A stretch of 64,000 nucleotides of DNA, from assembly GCA_022510925.1 (NCBI GenBank), contig JAFLSO010000008.1, forward strand, positions 1-64,000, given 5' to 3'. Of the stretch, positions 25,564 through 34,331 are shown in pieces; the stretch's first letter is position 1, and each line of letters opens with the position of its first letter. The stretch is from Treponema sp. GTDB taxonomy: Bacteria; Spirochaetota; Spirochaetia; Treponematales; Treponemataceae. The notes beneath the pieces were generated by a model that was given only the letters and a program-made list of their open reading frames with translations, made no database searches and was not told the DNA's origin. The position numbers were made by a program, and so were the translations under genes.

Positions 25564-26781
25564 ATGGAAATAATCAGCTATTCGGATAAAAAGGACTACA
25601 GGAAAAAAAACGTCTTCTGGAAGTATAGCGAGAATTCCTCAGCCTCAAGAAAATCCGGCCTTTCACGCCGCCATCGCGGAAAAAAAGGCGCGAGTTTTTT
25701 TGCCCGCGGTAATATCAGCGCGGTTAGGGCCAGACCTGTTTTCTCTTTCCGCTCCTTCTTGCAGAATGTTCCCGGTTATATCCATTATGCCTGTGTCCGC
25801 GCGCAGAGATTTGTCTCATACATGTGGATTCTTCCGGCGCTCGTGGTCCTTGTTCTGGTGCCGTCCACGGTCTCAAGGATACTCTCTTACTCAGAGAGCT
25901 TCGCGCGCGCCGTCAGGTTCGAGAGCACGGCTGATCTTTCCATAGCGTACCTGGAGAATGCGATGAATGATTTCGCGGTGGACAGGAATGGCTATTACGA
26001 TAAGGACGGAAACGTCATAGGCTCGGATGCGGTTAAGAATTTCAAGCAGCCTGTTACGTACTCGAATTACACTGTCCGCGCGGGGGACACCATAAGCGGC
26101 ATAAGCAGAAGGTTCGGGCTGTCGAATATATCCACGCTCATAGCGGTGAACGGAATCTCAAACGTGCGCTCACTGCGGACAGGACAGAAACTGAGGGTTC
26201 CGTCAATGGACGGTCTGGTCCACGAGGTGACGAAGGGTGAGTCGCTCGGCTCAATCAGCAGGAGATACGGCGCGTCTGTGGCTGACATCCTTGATGTGAA
26301 TGACCTTTCGAGCGAGGTCATACAGGCGGGCGACAGGCTTTTCATTCCCGGCGCCAGGCTTGACAGCGAGTCGCTTCAGAAAGCGATGGGCGAGCTTTTC
26401 TCATATCCCATAAAATCCTCATGGAGGCTCACGTCCAGATTCGGACGGAGGGCGGACCCGTTCACCGGAGTCTCGTCAAACCATACCGGCGTGGACATGG
26501 CATGTCCTACGGGAACCTCCATTTACTCGGCCATGAGCGGCACGGTGGCGTACACGGGGTATTCCAGTGTGTTCGGGAATTACGCTATAATAAAGCACGC
26601 GGACGGATACCAGACATTGTACGGGCACATGAGCAAAATCCTGTGCAAGAAAGGGCAGCGTGTCACGCAGGGCTCCGTCATAGGTCTTGTGGGCAGCACC
26701 GGGTATTCCACGGGACCCCACCTTCATTTTACCGTTTACAAGAACGGAAAACTTGTGGACCCGCTTACTGTGCTGAAATAG
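25564..26781 (+). CDS. Membrane-anchored LysM / M23 metallopeptidase
   Basis: This 405-residue wall hydrolase has a basic N-terminal region (1-85), one membrane helix (about 88-108), and two LysM peptidoglycan-binding repeats (about 160-205, from YTVRAGDTISGI; about 220-262, from HEVTKGESLGSI). An M23 (LytM) endopeptidase domain follows (about 290-400). The zinc ligands His and Asp (HTGVD) and HLHF are present, so it should be active, unlike degenerate LytM activators. It probably cuts cross-links during growth or division. The divergent neighbour is the lepB-pbp operon; the pseudo-deacetylase gene follows 13 nt downstream. Confidence 0.92.
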   Translation: MEIISYSDKKDYRKKNVFWKYSENSSASRKSGLSRRHRGKKGASFFARGNISAVRARPVFSFRSFLQNVPGYIHYACVRAQRFVSYMWILPALVVLVLVPSTVSRILSYSESFARAVRFESTADLSIAYLENAMNDFAVDRNGYYDKDGNVIGSDAVKNFKQPVTYSNYTVRAGDTISGISRRFGLSNISTLIAVNGISNVRSLRTGQKLRVPSMDGLVHEVTKGESLGSISRRYGASVADILDVNDLSSEVIQAGDRLFIPGARLDSESLQKAMGELFSYPIKSSWRLTSRFGRRADPFTGVSSNHTGVDMACPTGTSIYSAMSGTVAYTGYSSVFGNYAIIKHADGYQTLYGHMSKILCKKGQRVTQGSVIGLVGSTGYSTGPHLHFTVYKNGKLVDPLTVLK

Positions 26782-26794
26782 TGGAGGACAGGTT

Positions 26795-29047
26795 ATGATA
26801 AGAATAAGGCATAGTGTTTTGCTTGCGGCATGGGCCCTTGTCCTTGCCGCTTTTCCTGTTCATGCCAGGGTCTCTTTCGGCGGGCTGGATTTAAATGAGG
26901 GGGACGAGCTTTTGTTCTCTGTCTCACAGAGCATTCCCGGCACTCCGGTCTATTCTTCAGTTTTCATGTCGCGCCTGGGGAAAAACAAGGTTGAGGGAAG
27001 CCCGCAGATTATCACCTGCTTCCCGGAGCGCATGGAGCTTCTTCACGGCGGCAAGACCCTTCAGCTGAGAAACCGCTACGGCACCGCATGGTATTCCGTT
27101 CAGGAAAAGAAACTTCGCTGGATAAGCTCCGCAGGCTCAGTTCCCGTGGACTATGCCCGCACCGCATCACAGAGCGTAAGCGCAGACGGAAAATGGATAT
27201 GCTTCGTGCGGCAGACTAAGAATGCGGCGGGGCAGCTCATTCTCCAGAATGCGCTTACAGGAAGCCAGCAGGTCATAGTTGAGTTGTCTCCTTTCGGATA
27301 TGACGGCGTTAATGTAAGATGGGCGCCGGATTCATCGGTCCTTATCTATGAGAAAAAAGGCGGAATATATTTCCTCACTCCCGAGGAGGCCTTCAAGAAT
27401 GTGCATGTCCCTGAGGAGTATCGCCGCATAGGTGACGGAACCATAAACAGCGCCGTGTGGACGCGCTCCGGTGATTTGATTTACATAGACGGGGACATAG
27501 TGTGGCGCATACGCAAGAACGAGCTTTATACGCGCGGGCTTTATCATGCGCTTGTGGGAAGCGGAACCATGCTCGGACGCCTTCCCGGAATGTTCGATTC
27601 CCTGCACGACAAATTCTGGGCCAGCTCCGACGGAAACCAGATTGTGGTCATAAAATCGGACAGGCTTGTGAGCTGGTACTCCGTGAATTCCGGCGGATAT
27701 GATTTTCTCCGCATAAACAGCATTTTTCCGCTTACGGGGATAAAAGGCTCCCCGCTTGAATATTTTGTTTTCTGGACGGCGGACGATGTGCCCGTGCTGT
27801 GGATATCAATGCTCAGTTACGCGACAGGGAAGAGAAGCGGCGCAGTTTACAGGCTTGGCGCGAGCATGGATCTTATGCTTGAGGTGGAGGGCTCCTCTTT
27901 CCCCGCGCTCAGTCCTGACGCGCGCCATGTGGCGTTCACGGGCGGAAAATCCCTCTATGTCTACGATGTGACTACATGGCGTCAGGCGGGAAGGCTTTCG
28001 GGAGAGCAGATGGCGTCGTTCGTGTGGGCAGCCGATGACACTCTCTACGCCGGCGGATATCAGACCGTGTCGCTTTGGAGGCTGGACTATGATGCGAAAT
28101 CGTCCCCGGCAGGCACATCTGAGACTGTCCTGCTCTCGTCCTCCGATAATTTCTGGTGGGCTGACGGGCGTATCCTCTCAACCGCGGGCGCGCAGGGCAA
28201 TATATATGAGTACATCCCCGAAAGAAATTCCTGGAAGCCATGCACGGCGCAGGCCGCCCCCGGAGACGCGCGCTCTGAGAAAAACGGAAAATTCCGTGTG
28301 TTCATAGGGGATGCGCAGAACAAGAGGTTTGACAACGCGGTGTATGTCCGCTCCCTTTCCGGCAATGTGATTACGTATCCTGTTTTCGCGGAGACTGATG
28401 TCTCTGTTCCTGAGCCTAAAAAAGCGGCGTTTGTTTTTGACGCCATGGACAATGCGGAGGGAGTCGCGCGGATTCTCTACGTGCTTGATGAGTTCAATCT
28501 GCGGGGCACTTTCTTTTTGAACGGGGAATTCATCCGCCGCTATCCCATGGAGACCAACCAGATAGTGAAGGCCGGGAGCGAATGCGCGTCCAGCTTTTAC
28601 AGCGCGGCGGACCTTACGCAGAAATCTTTTGTCATAGACAGCGATTTCATAAAGCGCGGTCTTGCCCGTAACGAGGATGAATTCTTTTCCGCTACGGGGC
28701 ATGAGCTTTCTCTTCTGTGGCACGCCCCTTGGTACAAGGACAGCGCCCTGATGCGCAGGGCGGGGGAGGAGGCGGGCTACCGCTATGTGGACGCTTTCAC
28801 TAAATTCAGCGACCGCGTTAATTTCGAGCAGGGAATAAAGTCCGCCGGCAAGTCCGTTTATATGGACGCGGGGCAGCTGATAGATGCGCTGGTGCATGAC
28901 CTGCATGACGGAATGATTATCCCTGTGAGCGCAGGAAAAACCTCCGGCACCAGGCAGGACTATCTTTACGAGAAACTGGATATACTTATGTCTGCGGTTC
29001 TGGATGCAGGCTACGAGATAGTCAGCGCACGCGATTTAGCGCGGTGA
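26795..29047 (+). CDS. Exported beta-propeller-like protein with inactive NodB-like domain
   Basis: This 750-residue protein has a signal peptide (about 1-24). Residues about 30-530 contain repeated Trp/Asp-rich strands like a WD40/TolB-type propeller (SVSADGKWICF, ALSPDARHVAF). Residues about 540-750 resemble a polysaccharide deacetylase (NodB) barrel: FVFDAMD, RGTFFLNGEF, LLWHAPW. The metal site is lost: the second Asp of the usual FDD is Ala550, and the two His of the HxxxH motif are Ser600 and Ala604. Asp549 alone remains. It probably binds wall glycan without deacetylating it. It lies 13 nt after the M23 gene and overlaps the convergent dac gene by 26 nt. Confidence 0.82.
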   Translation: MIRIRHSVLLAAWALVLAAFPVHARVSFGGLDLNEGDELLFSVSQSIPGTPVYSSVFMSRLGKNKVEGSPQIITCFPERMELLHGGKTLQLRNRYGTAWYSVQEKKLRWISSAGSVPVDYARTASQSVSADGKWICFVRQTKNAAGQLILQNALTGSQQVIVELSPFGYDGVNVRWAPDSSVLIYEKKGGIYFLTPEEAFKNVHVPEEYRRIGDGTINSAVWTRSGDLIYIDGDIVWRIRKNELYTRGLYHALVGSGTMLGRLPGMFDSLHDKFWASSDGNQIVVIKSDRLVSWYSVNSGGYDFLRINSIFPLTGIKGSPLEYFVFWTADDVPVLWISMLSYATGKRSGAVYRLGASMDLMLEVEGSSFPALSPDARHVAFTGGKSLYVYDVTTWRQAGRLSGEQMASFVWAADDTLYAGGYQTVSLWRLDYDAKSSPAGTSETVLLSSSDNFWWADGRILSTAGAQGNIYEYIPERNSWKPCTAQAAPGDARSEKNGKFRVFIGDAQNKRFDNAVYVRSLSGNVITYPVFAETDVSVPEPKKAAFVFDAMDNAEGVARILYVLDEFNLRGTFFLNGEFIRRYPMETNQIVKAGSECASSFYSAADLTQKSFVIDSDFIKRGLARNEDEFFSATGHELSLLWHAPWYKDSALMRRAGEEAGYRYVDAFTKFSDRVNFEQGIKSAGKSVYMDAGQLIDALVHDLHDGMIIPVSAGKTSGTRQDYLYEKLDILMSAVLDAGYEIVSARDLAR

Positions 29048-30461
29048 CGGATGCCTTTACCAGACGGCCCCATGCGCGCGCTGCCGGCCCAGATTCCCTC
29101 ACGGTTCTGTCCGCCACAAGAGGCATGCTTCTTAATACAGTTCCGTCTATGCTGTATGTGATTGTTCCGTAGGCTTTCCCGCACTCAACGTTTCCCAGGA
29201 TTATGTCGGGAACATAGGCGCGCGCCGTTACCGATGACGCGGCCCCTCCGGGGGAGTCGCTTGTGATGAACGGCACTGTCAGCGTCTCATCAAAGGCGGG
29301 AACAAGCCTCACTGATTTCTCCTTTGCCCCCGCAAGCGCCATCGTGAATGAGTGGGCCCTCTCTCCTGTAGGCGCATGGTAGTCCGCGAAACCTGAGAAC
29401 GCGTATTCCATGAGGACCGTGCCGTCCTGTACGCGGAATTTGTTTCCCTCCTGCGAGCCGTTTCCCGGGCCTCCCATCGTAACTGATATGAATCTTGTTC
29501 CGTAGCGTACCGCCGTGAGGGCTATGTTATATCCGCTCTCATATATGAATCCCGTCTTAAGACCGTCACAGCCGGGCAGGTCTCCTAAAAGCTTGTTCGT
29601 GTTGTGCTGGACTATCTCCTGCGACACGCCCTTTCCTTTCTGGAAATCCGGAAGATTGTGCTCCTGGGGATAGCGCAGGACTCTCTGCGAGTGGTAGCGC
29701 TCCATGGCGAACGGAAACCGCCTTATGTATTCCCTGCAGAATGCCGCGAACTCCCGCGCGGTGGTCACGTTCTCCTCGCTGTAACCGCTTGACTCCACGA
29801 AATGTGTCCGCATGAGCCCTAAATTCTTTACGACCGAATTCATGCGGTCCACGAAGTCCTGCATGTTCCCGCATACATGATACGCTACCGCCACGGATGC
29901 GTCGTTTCCGCTGGCTATGGCAAGCCCCAGAAGAAGCTCGTCGAGCGTGACGTGCTGGCCCTCCGCAAGGAACATCCGCGACGCGTCGCCCGGCAGGTTT
30001 ATGCTCCAGCTCTGCGGCGGAAGATGAACCTCATCATCCAGAGATACCTCTCCGCTCTCCACTGCCTGGAAAACCACGTACATCTCCACCAGCTTTGTCA
30101 TGGATGCCGGTGGAATCACTTCGTCAGCATTTTTCTCAAAGAGTATGCTCCCGGTCCCGTAGTCTATTATTATGGCGCTCCTTGCGTTTATGCTCAGGTC
30201 TGCGGGAACTGTGTCGTACGGCAGGGGCGATACCAGCAGCCTCCGCTCGGGGAAGCTGACGTCGAGCGTTTTCTCCAGGACGGATGCCTCGGACTCGGTA
30301 AGCTCCCTGGGAGCCGCGGGATTTCTGGCGGAGAATACAGAGAGCGAAAGGCATGCCGTGAATGCAAGGATTGCGATGAGGCATACCGCGATGGACCTGC
30401 CCTTGCGGGAAGCCATGCCCTTGCGGTGCACGCCGTCTTTCTCAGGACTTGACATGGGCAC
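29022..30461 (-). CDS. D-alanyl-D-alanine carboxypeptidase (S11, PBP5/DacA-like)
   Basis: This 479-residue periplasmic penicillin-binding protein removes the terminal D-Ala of peptidoglycan stem peptides. The N-terminal membrane segment (about 23-43) is a signal or anchor. Catalytic motifs are S120-M-T-K123, S184-G-N186 and K302-T-G304; a C-terminal beta domain of the PBP5 type follows (about 365-460). The first two ATGs are close together (MPMSS); AGGAG lies before the first. It starts 2 nt after the aroC stop and so is in the aroC transcript. Confidence 0.92.
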   Translation of the reverse strand: MPMSSPEKDGVHRKGMASRKGRSIAVCLIAILAFTACLSLSVFSARNPAAPRELTESEASVLEKTLDVSFPERRLLVSPLPYDTVPADLSINARSAIIIDYGTGSILFEKNADEVIPPASMTKLVEMYVVFQAVESGEVSLDDEVHLPPQSWSINLPGDASRMFLAEGQHVTLDELLLGLAIASGNDASVAVAYHVCGNMQDFVDRMNSVVKNLGLMRTHFVESSGYSEENVTTAREFAAFCREYIRRFPFAMERYHSQRVLRYPQEHNLPDFQKGKGVSQEIVQHNTNKLLGDLPGCDGLKTGFIYESGYNIALTAVRYGTRFISVTMGGPGNGSQEGNKFRVQDGTVLMEYAFSGFADYHAPTGERAHSFTMALAGAKEKSVRLVPAFDETLTVPFITSDSPGGAASSVTARAYVPDIILGNVECGKAYGTITYSIDGTVLRSMPLVADRTVRESGPAARAWGRLVKASVTALNRVR

Positions 30462-30463
30462 TC

Positions 30464-31564
30464 CTAGACTTTAGATGCCCTGTCCCGCAGATATAAGTCC
30501 GCGAGCGTTATCGCTGTCATAGCCTCTATCACCGGAACTATGCGCGGGCACAGGCATACGTCGTGCCTGCCCTCTATCTTTATCTCCGTGTCGCCGCCCG
30601 AGACATCCACGGTTTTCTGTACCGTGTATATGCTGGGAACGGGCTTTACTGCCGCACGGAAGATTATGTCGTTCCCGCTCGTTATGCCGCCCAGAATTCC
30701 GCCCGCGTTGTTTGAGCAGAAACTGATGTCAAGCGAGGCGTTTGTTTTTCCGCCTGCACCGCCATTCCCGCTTCGAATGCTGTCGTTGTTCTGTGAGCCA
30801 AGCAGGCTTGCCGCTCCGAATCCCGCGCCGAACTCTATGCCTTTGACCGCCCCCACGGAAAGCACCGCATGCGCCAGAAGCGAGTCCGCCTTGTCGAACA
30901 CAGGCTCGCCCAGACCTGATTTTACTCCCTGCGCGACACATTCTATTATTCCGCCCGCGCTGTCTCCGCTCCTGCGTATCTCCTCAATCTTTAGAAGCAT
31001 TCTCTCAGCGGCGTCCTTGTCCGGCGCGCGCATGGCGTTTCTCTCTATTTCTGTAAAATCTATGGAGGAGCATGAGATGCCCGCGGCCTCCTTTGTGTAT
31101 GCCGTAACGGTCACTCCGAATTCCCTTAGCAGCATTTTAGCCACCGCTCCGGCCGCCACACGGGCGCATGTCTCCCTTCCGCTGGCCCTGCCGCCTCCAC
31201 GGTAGTCCCGGATCCCGTATTTTTCCGTGTATGTGAAATCCGCGTGTCCGGGCCTGAATTTCCGCGCTATGCCGGCGTAGTCGCCCGAATGCTGGTTCGT
31301 GTTCTCTATGAGAATCGCTATGGGAGTTCCCGTCGTTCTGCCCTCGAATACCCCGCTCAGAATGCGGGCTTGGTCCTGCTCCTTCCGCGCGGTAACTGCG
31401 GCTCCGCCTGAGCCGGGTCTGCGCCTGTCAAGCTCATGCTGCAAAAAATCCGCGTCCATGCTCAGCCCCGCGGGACATCCGTCTATTATGCATCCCAGAC
31501 CCTGACCGTGGCTCTCGCCGAAAGTCGTTACTTTGAAAATTTCTCCGAAACTGTTTCCTGACAT
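30464..31564 (-). CDS. aroC: Chorismate synthase
   Basis: This 366-residue FMN-dependent enzyme converts EPSP to chorismate, the last shared step to aromatic amino acids. It is recognised from TFGESHGQGLGCIIDG at the N-terminus, RRPGSGG, and RPGHADFTYTEKYG with GGGRASGRET. Length is normal. The usual downstream aro genes are not adjacent. A promoter lies across the end of the upstream regulator gene, with -10 only 6 nt from the ATG and no ribosome site, so this gene may be translated from a leaderless mRNA. dac follows 2 nt downstream. Confidence 0.95.
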   Translation of the reverse strand: MSGNSFGEIFKVTTFGESHGQGLGCIIDGCPAGLSMDADFLQHELDRRRPGSGGAAVTARKEQDQARILSGVFEGRTTGTPIAILIENTNQHSGDYAGIARKFRPGHADFTYTEKYGIRDYRGGGRASGRETCARVAAGAVAKMLLREFGVTVTAYTKEAAGISCSSIDFTEIERNAMRAPDKDAAERMLLKIEEIRRSGDSAGGIIECVAQGVKSGLGEPVFDKADSLLAHAVLSVGAVKGIEFGAGFGAASLLGSQNNDSIRSGNGGAGGKTNASLDISFCSNNAGGILGGITSGNDIIFRAAVKPVPSIYTVQKTVDVSGGDTEIKIEGRHDVCLCPRIVPVIEAMTAITLADLYLRDRASKV

Positions 31565-31570
31565 GCGGAT

Positions 31571-31599
31571 ATTCTAGCGCACTTTATTTATGAGTTCAA
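31571..31599 (-). promoter_or_regulatory. Promoter of aroC inside the end of the upstream gene
   Basis: On the minus strand TTGAAC (31599-31594), a 17 nt spacer, TAGAAT (31576-31571), then six bases and the aroC ATG. The -10 box contains the TAG stop of the upstream gene. Confidence 0.65.
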
Positions 31600-34213
31600 C
31601 ACGGCTGTGGACGCCCAGTTTCTTGAAGAGTTTCTTGTTGTGTGTGGCCACCGTTGCGGGGGAGATATTTAGCTGCTCCGCGATTTCCTTGTCACTCAGG
31701 CCCGCTATAATCAGAAGCGATATCTGCATCTCCCGCGTGGAGAGCCCCGCCTGGCTAAGTATGCTTCCGTCATCTTTTCTGGCGCTGTCCGTCTCCGTGC
31801 CCTGGTCCGCGCTCTCCAGCGCCCGGCTCATGCGCGTGATGGCGGAATGCTGCGACTTCATGCTTATGCGCAGAGTGGAGTATATGGTGCCAAGGAGATT
31901 GTCAATGCCGAAAGGTTTTACCAGGCACTCCACCGCGCCTAGCCTTATGAGCTCCAGTTTTTTCTCTCCCTGGTTCGTGTTGAGTATGAAGATGAACGGT
32001 ATGTCCTGCGTGCGCGGGCTCTCCTGGCATTTCCTTAAGAGCTCCCTAGAGGAGAAATGCATGAGGCTGTACGAGCAGAATATTATGTCAGGCAGACGCT
32101 CTGATGTGTCGCTTAGATAATCCCATGCGTCCGCGCCCGTGTCCTTTATCACCGTGACGCATATGTTCGCGAACATGGTTTGAAAGAGGCTCCTTGTACT
32201 CTCGTTGTTCTCCGCGAAGAGAATGCATGCGGGCTGATTGTTCATAAGGATAGGCGGCAGCGATTTTAGCGCCTGGCTCTCCAGGAATTCCATGTCAGTG
32301 GATTTCCGCGCGGGCTTGTGATTGGGAACATCCTGCGCGCTGAAAACATCGGAGCTGTGTATGGGAAGCGATATTCTGTAAAGCATGCCGTCAGAAAGTC
32401 CCTTAACCTCCAGGCTTCCGCCGCACACCTCCACGGCCTGCATCATAATCAGAAAATTCACGGACGCGTCCTTGGTGTGAATCTTCCTTAGGTTCTCCTT
32501 CAACGTCTCGCTCTCCATTTTGCTGCGCAGCGTTACCGTTATGTTCTCTCCGTCTCCCTGCAATGATATGCAGAAAGTGCTTCCGCGTTTTGCGGCGTTA
32601 AGAAGAGACTCTATGCTGTTTGAGAAAATCATGCTGAGCAGGTTGGGGTCGGAGCGGAGCACAGTGTCCTGCGGAATGTCGCACTTGTTCTGTATAGTTA
32701 TGCCTTTCCTCCGCGCCTGCTCCGCGTGCAGCGAGACGCACTCCTCAAAGAAGCGCGATATTATGAGCGACACCTCCTTGGGCTTTGTGTCGGACTGAAT
32801 TATGCTCACCGCGTCCAGTTTGTTCTGGAGCTGCATGGATGTTTTCTGCAGCAGTGAATTTATGGACTTGGACTCCAGCCCGCTTTTGTCTGCCTCCATG
32901 AATTTAGTTGAGTTTATCATTATGTTGCTCAGGTCCATTATCTCCGTGACCAGCGCCTCGAAGAATCTTTTCTGTCCGCGTAATTTTCTTATCTCCTCCG
33001 TCTGTTCGTTTAAAAGCGTGGTGATGCGCATGGACTCGGCCAGATGGTATTTTAGATTGAAGCACACGGGAGGAATCATCACCAGAAGGAATTCCAGGTT
33101 CAGAATCTGGTACGGCACCGAGAATGAGTTGCGGAACGGAATCATGTACGCGAACAGAAAAATAAGGTTCACGGGAATCCAGAAATACAGGTAGCGCCTG
33201 ATGCTTTTCCTTGCCTTGCGCATGAGCATGATTTCGTAGGTTATGAGAAGCACGCTCTGAATGCAGGAGAAAAACGGGAACGTGAAGTGCAGCATTATCT
33301 CCGACCTGATTATGACGGGAAGCAGGAACGAGACTGACGTCAACGGCAGCAGGAAGAGGATTTTTTTGGGCAGCGCAGTGTCCTCCTCGCGCGCCAGTTG
33401 TATGAAGGCCAGCTGCATGAAAAGCTGTGTCTGGTTTATGGCCAGATAAATGAATTTGTATGAGTGCCTTATGCCCGCAAGGTAATTCCAGAAAAACACC
33501 GGCCCCAGACCAGAGATATGCAGTTTAAGAAGCTCCAGGCTGAATCCCTCCAGCGCCAGCAGTATCAGTATGCCGTCCTTTCTTAGCGCGCCCTCTATGA
33601 AAATGCTCATTGTTATGAGCAGGAATATTCCGCTTATGAAAATGTTGGAGATTGTCCTGTTTATGCTCTCCAGGTAGAAATCCCGTGTGGTCATAGTGAG
33701 GAGCCTTATCCGCGACCCCTCGCGCGATTTTATGCGAAGAAGAATCTCTTTCTCCTCCGCTCCTGTCTCGAACGGAATGGAGAAAATCCAGTTCGGTATG
33801 TCCATCTGGCTCGTCCGCACGTTCCTGCCGGTCCGCCTGTACGGAAGCCACGCGCCGCCCTGCATGGTGTACGCCTCCGCCTGATCCAGCACCGCCGTGC
33901 TTATGACTATGTTCAGTTTCTGCGGGGGAAAGTCCGTGCCGCCGGGAAACGCAAGCAGCACCCACAGGTATCCCCTGTAGAATCCGGGCGATATGATTTG
34001 CTCCGCGGAATATTCCCTAGCGCCGTCAGGAACTTTCAGTTTTTTGTACGCGTCCTCAGGCAGAAGGCTCAGGTTCCCGCTTATGAAATGGCTCTCGGAA
34101 AAAACATGCTCCTCCTGGGATGCCGGGTCTTGGTTTGTCCTTGCGAATGTCAGTGAGCGTTGAAGCAGAATAAGAAGAACACAGAATATTATTCTATAAG
34201 GTTCTCTTCCCAT
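31574..34213 (-). CDS. 7TM-DISM membrane regulator with kinase-like, receiver-like and LuxR HTH domains
   Basis: This 879-residue protein has a signal peptide (1-24), a periplasmic 7TMR-DISMED2-like sensor (about 30-180), and seven or eight membrane helices (about 188-385). A coiled stretch leads to a histidine-kinase-like region (about 410-620) with no visible phospho-acceptor His and a weak ATP-binding fold (an N-box-like SNSIESLLNA). A receiver-like domain follows (about 660-785), where the acceptor Asp is Ser714 while Lys766 remains. The protein ends with a LuxR/FixJ HTH (about 822-879). It appears to be a one-piece, membrane-tethered transcription factor that senses without phosphotransfer. 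Targets are unknown. It has its own promoter and a likely leaderless start. Confidence 0.85.
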   Translation of the reverse strand: MGREPYRIIFCVLLILLQRSLTFARTNQDPASQEEHVFSESHFISGNLSLLPEDAYKKLKVPDGAREYSAEQIISPGFYRGYLWVLLAFPGGTDFPPQKLNIVISTAVLDQAEAYTMQGGAWLPYRRTGRNVRTSQMDIPNWIFSIPFETGAEEKEILLRIKSREGSRIRLLTMTTRDFYLESINRTISNIFISGIFLLITMSIFIEGALRKDGILILLALEGFSLELLKLHISGLGPVFFWNYLAGIRHSYKFIYLAINQTQLFMQLAFIQLAREEDTALPKKILFLLPLTSVSFLLPVIIRSEIMLHFTFPFFSCIQSVLLITYEIMLMRKARKSIRRYLYFWIPVNLIFLFAYMIPFRNSFSVPYQILNLEFLLVMIPPVCFNLKYHLAESMRITTLLNEQTEEIRKLRGQKRFFEALVTEIMDLSNIMINSTKFMEADKSGLESKSINSLLQKTSMQLQNKLDAVSIIQSDTKPKEVSLIISRFFEECVSLHAEQARRKGITIQNKCDIPQDTVLRSDPNLLSMIFSNSIESLLNAAKRGSTFCISLQGDGENITVTLRSKMESETLKENLRKIHTKDASVNFLIMMQAVEVCGGSLEVKGLSDGMLYRISLPIHSSDVFSAQDVPNHKPARKSTDMEFLESQALKSLPPILMNNQPACILFAENNESTRSLFQTMFANICVTVIKDTGADAWDYLSDTSERLPDIIFCSYSLMHFSSRELLRKCQESPRTQDIPFIFILNTNQGEKKLELIRLGAVECLVKPFGIDNLLGTIYSTLRISMKSQHSAITRMSRALESADQGTETDSARKDDGSILSQAGLSTREMQISLLIIAGLSDKEIAEQLNISPATVATHNKKLFKKLGVHSRVELINKVR

Positions 34214-34219
34214 GCCATG

Positions 34220-34248
34220 ATTATACTATAAAAGAAAACGGCTTGCAA
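34220..34248 (-). promoter_or_regulatory. Promoter of the 7TM regulator gene
   Basis: On the minus strand TTGCAA (34248-34243), a 17 nt spacer, perfect TATAAT (34225-34220), then six bases and ATG. Strong and placed for a leaderless mRNA. It diverges from the dapA promoter. Confidence 0.75.
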
Positions 34249-34269
34249 TTTTGCGCGGGCCTGGGTCTG

Positions 34270-34298
34270 TTGAATATTTTGCATGAATATGCAATAAT
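34270..34298 (+). promoter_or_regulatory. Promoter of dapA-asd
   Basis: TTGAAT (34270-34275), 17 nt, AATAAT (34293-34298). The leader is about 27 nt with AAGGGAG before the ATG. Confidence 0.68.
34279..34294 (+). promoter_or_regulatory. Operator-like dyad between -35 and -10 of dapA
   Basis: TTGCAT-GAAT-ATGCAA is a perfect 6+6 inverted repeat filling the spacer and touching the -10 box of the dapA promoter, a classical repressor position. No lysine riboswitch fits the short leader, so a protein regulator is more likely. The ligand is unknown. Confidence 0.5.
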
Positions 34299-34331
34299 CG
34301 CGCGAGTTTTTAAGCGCAAGGGAGTCGAAAA

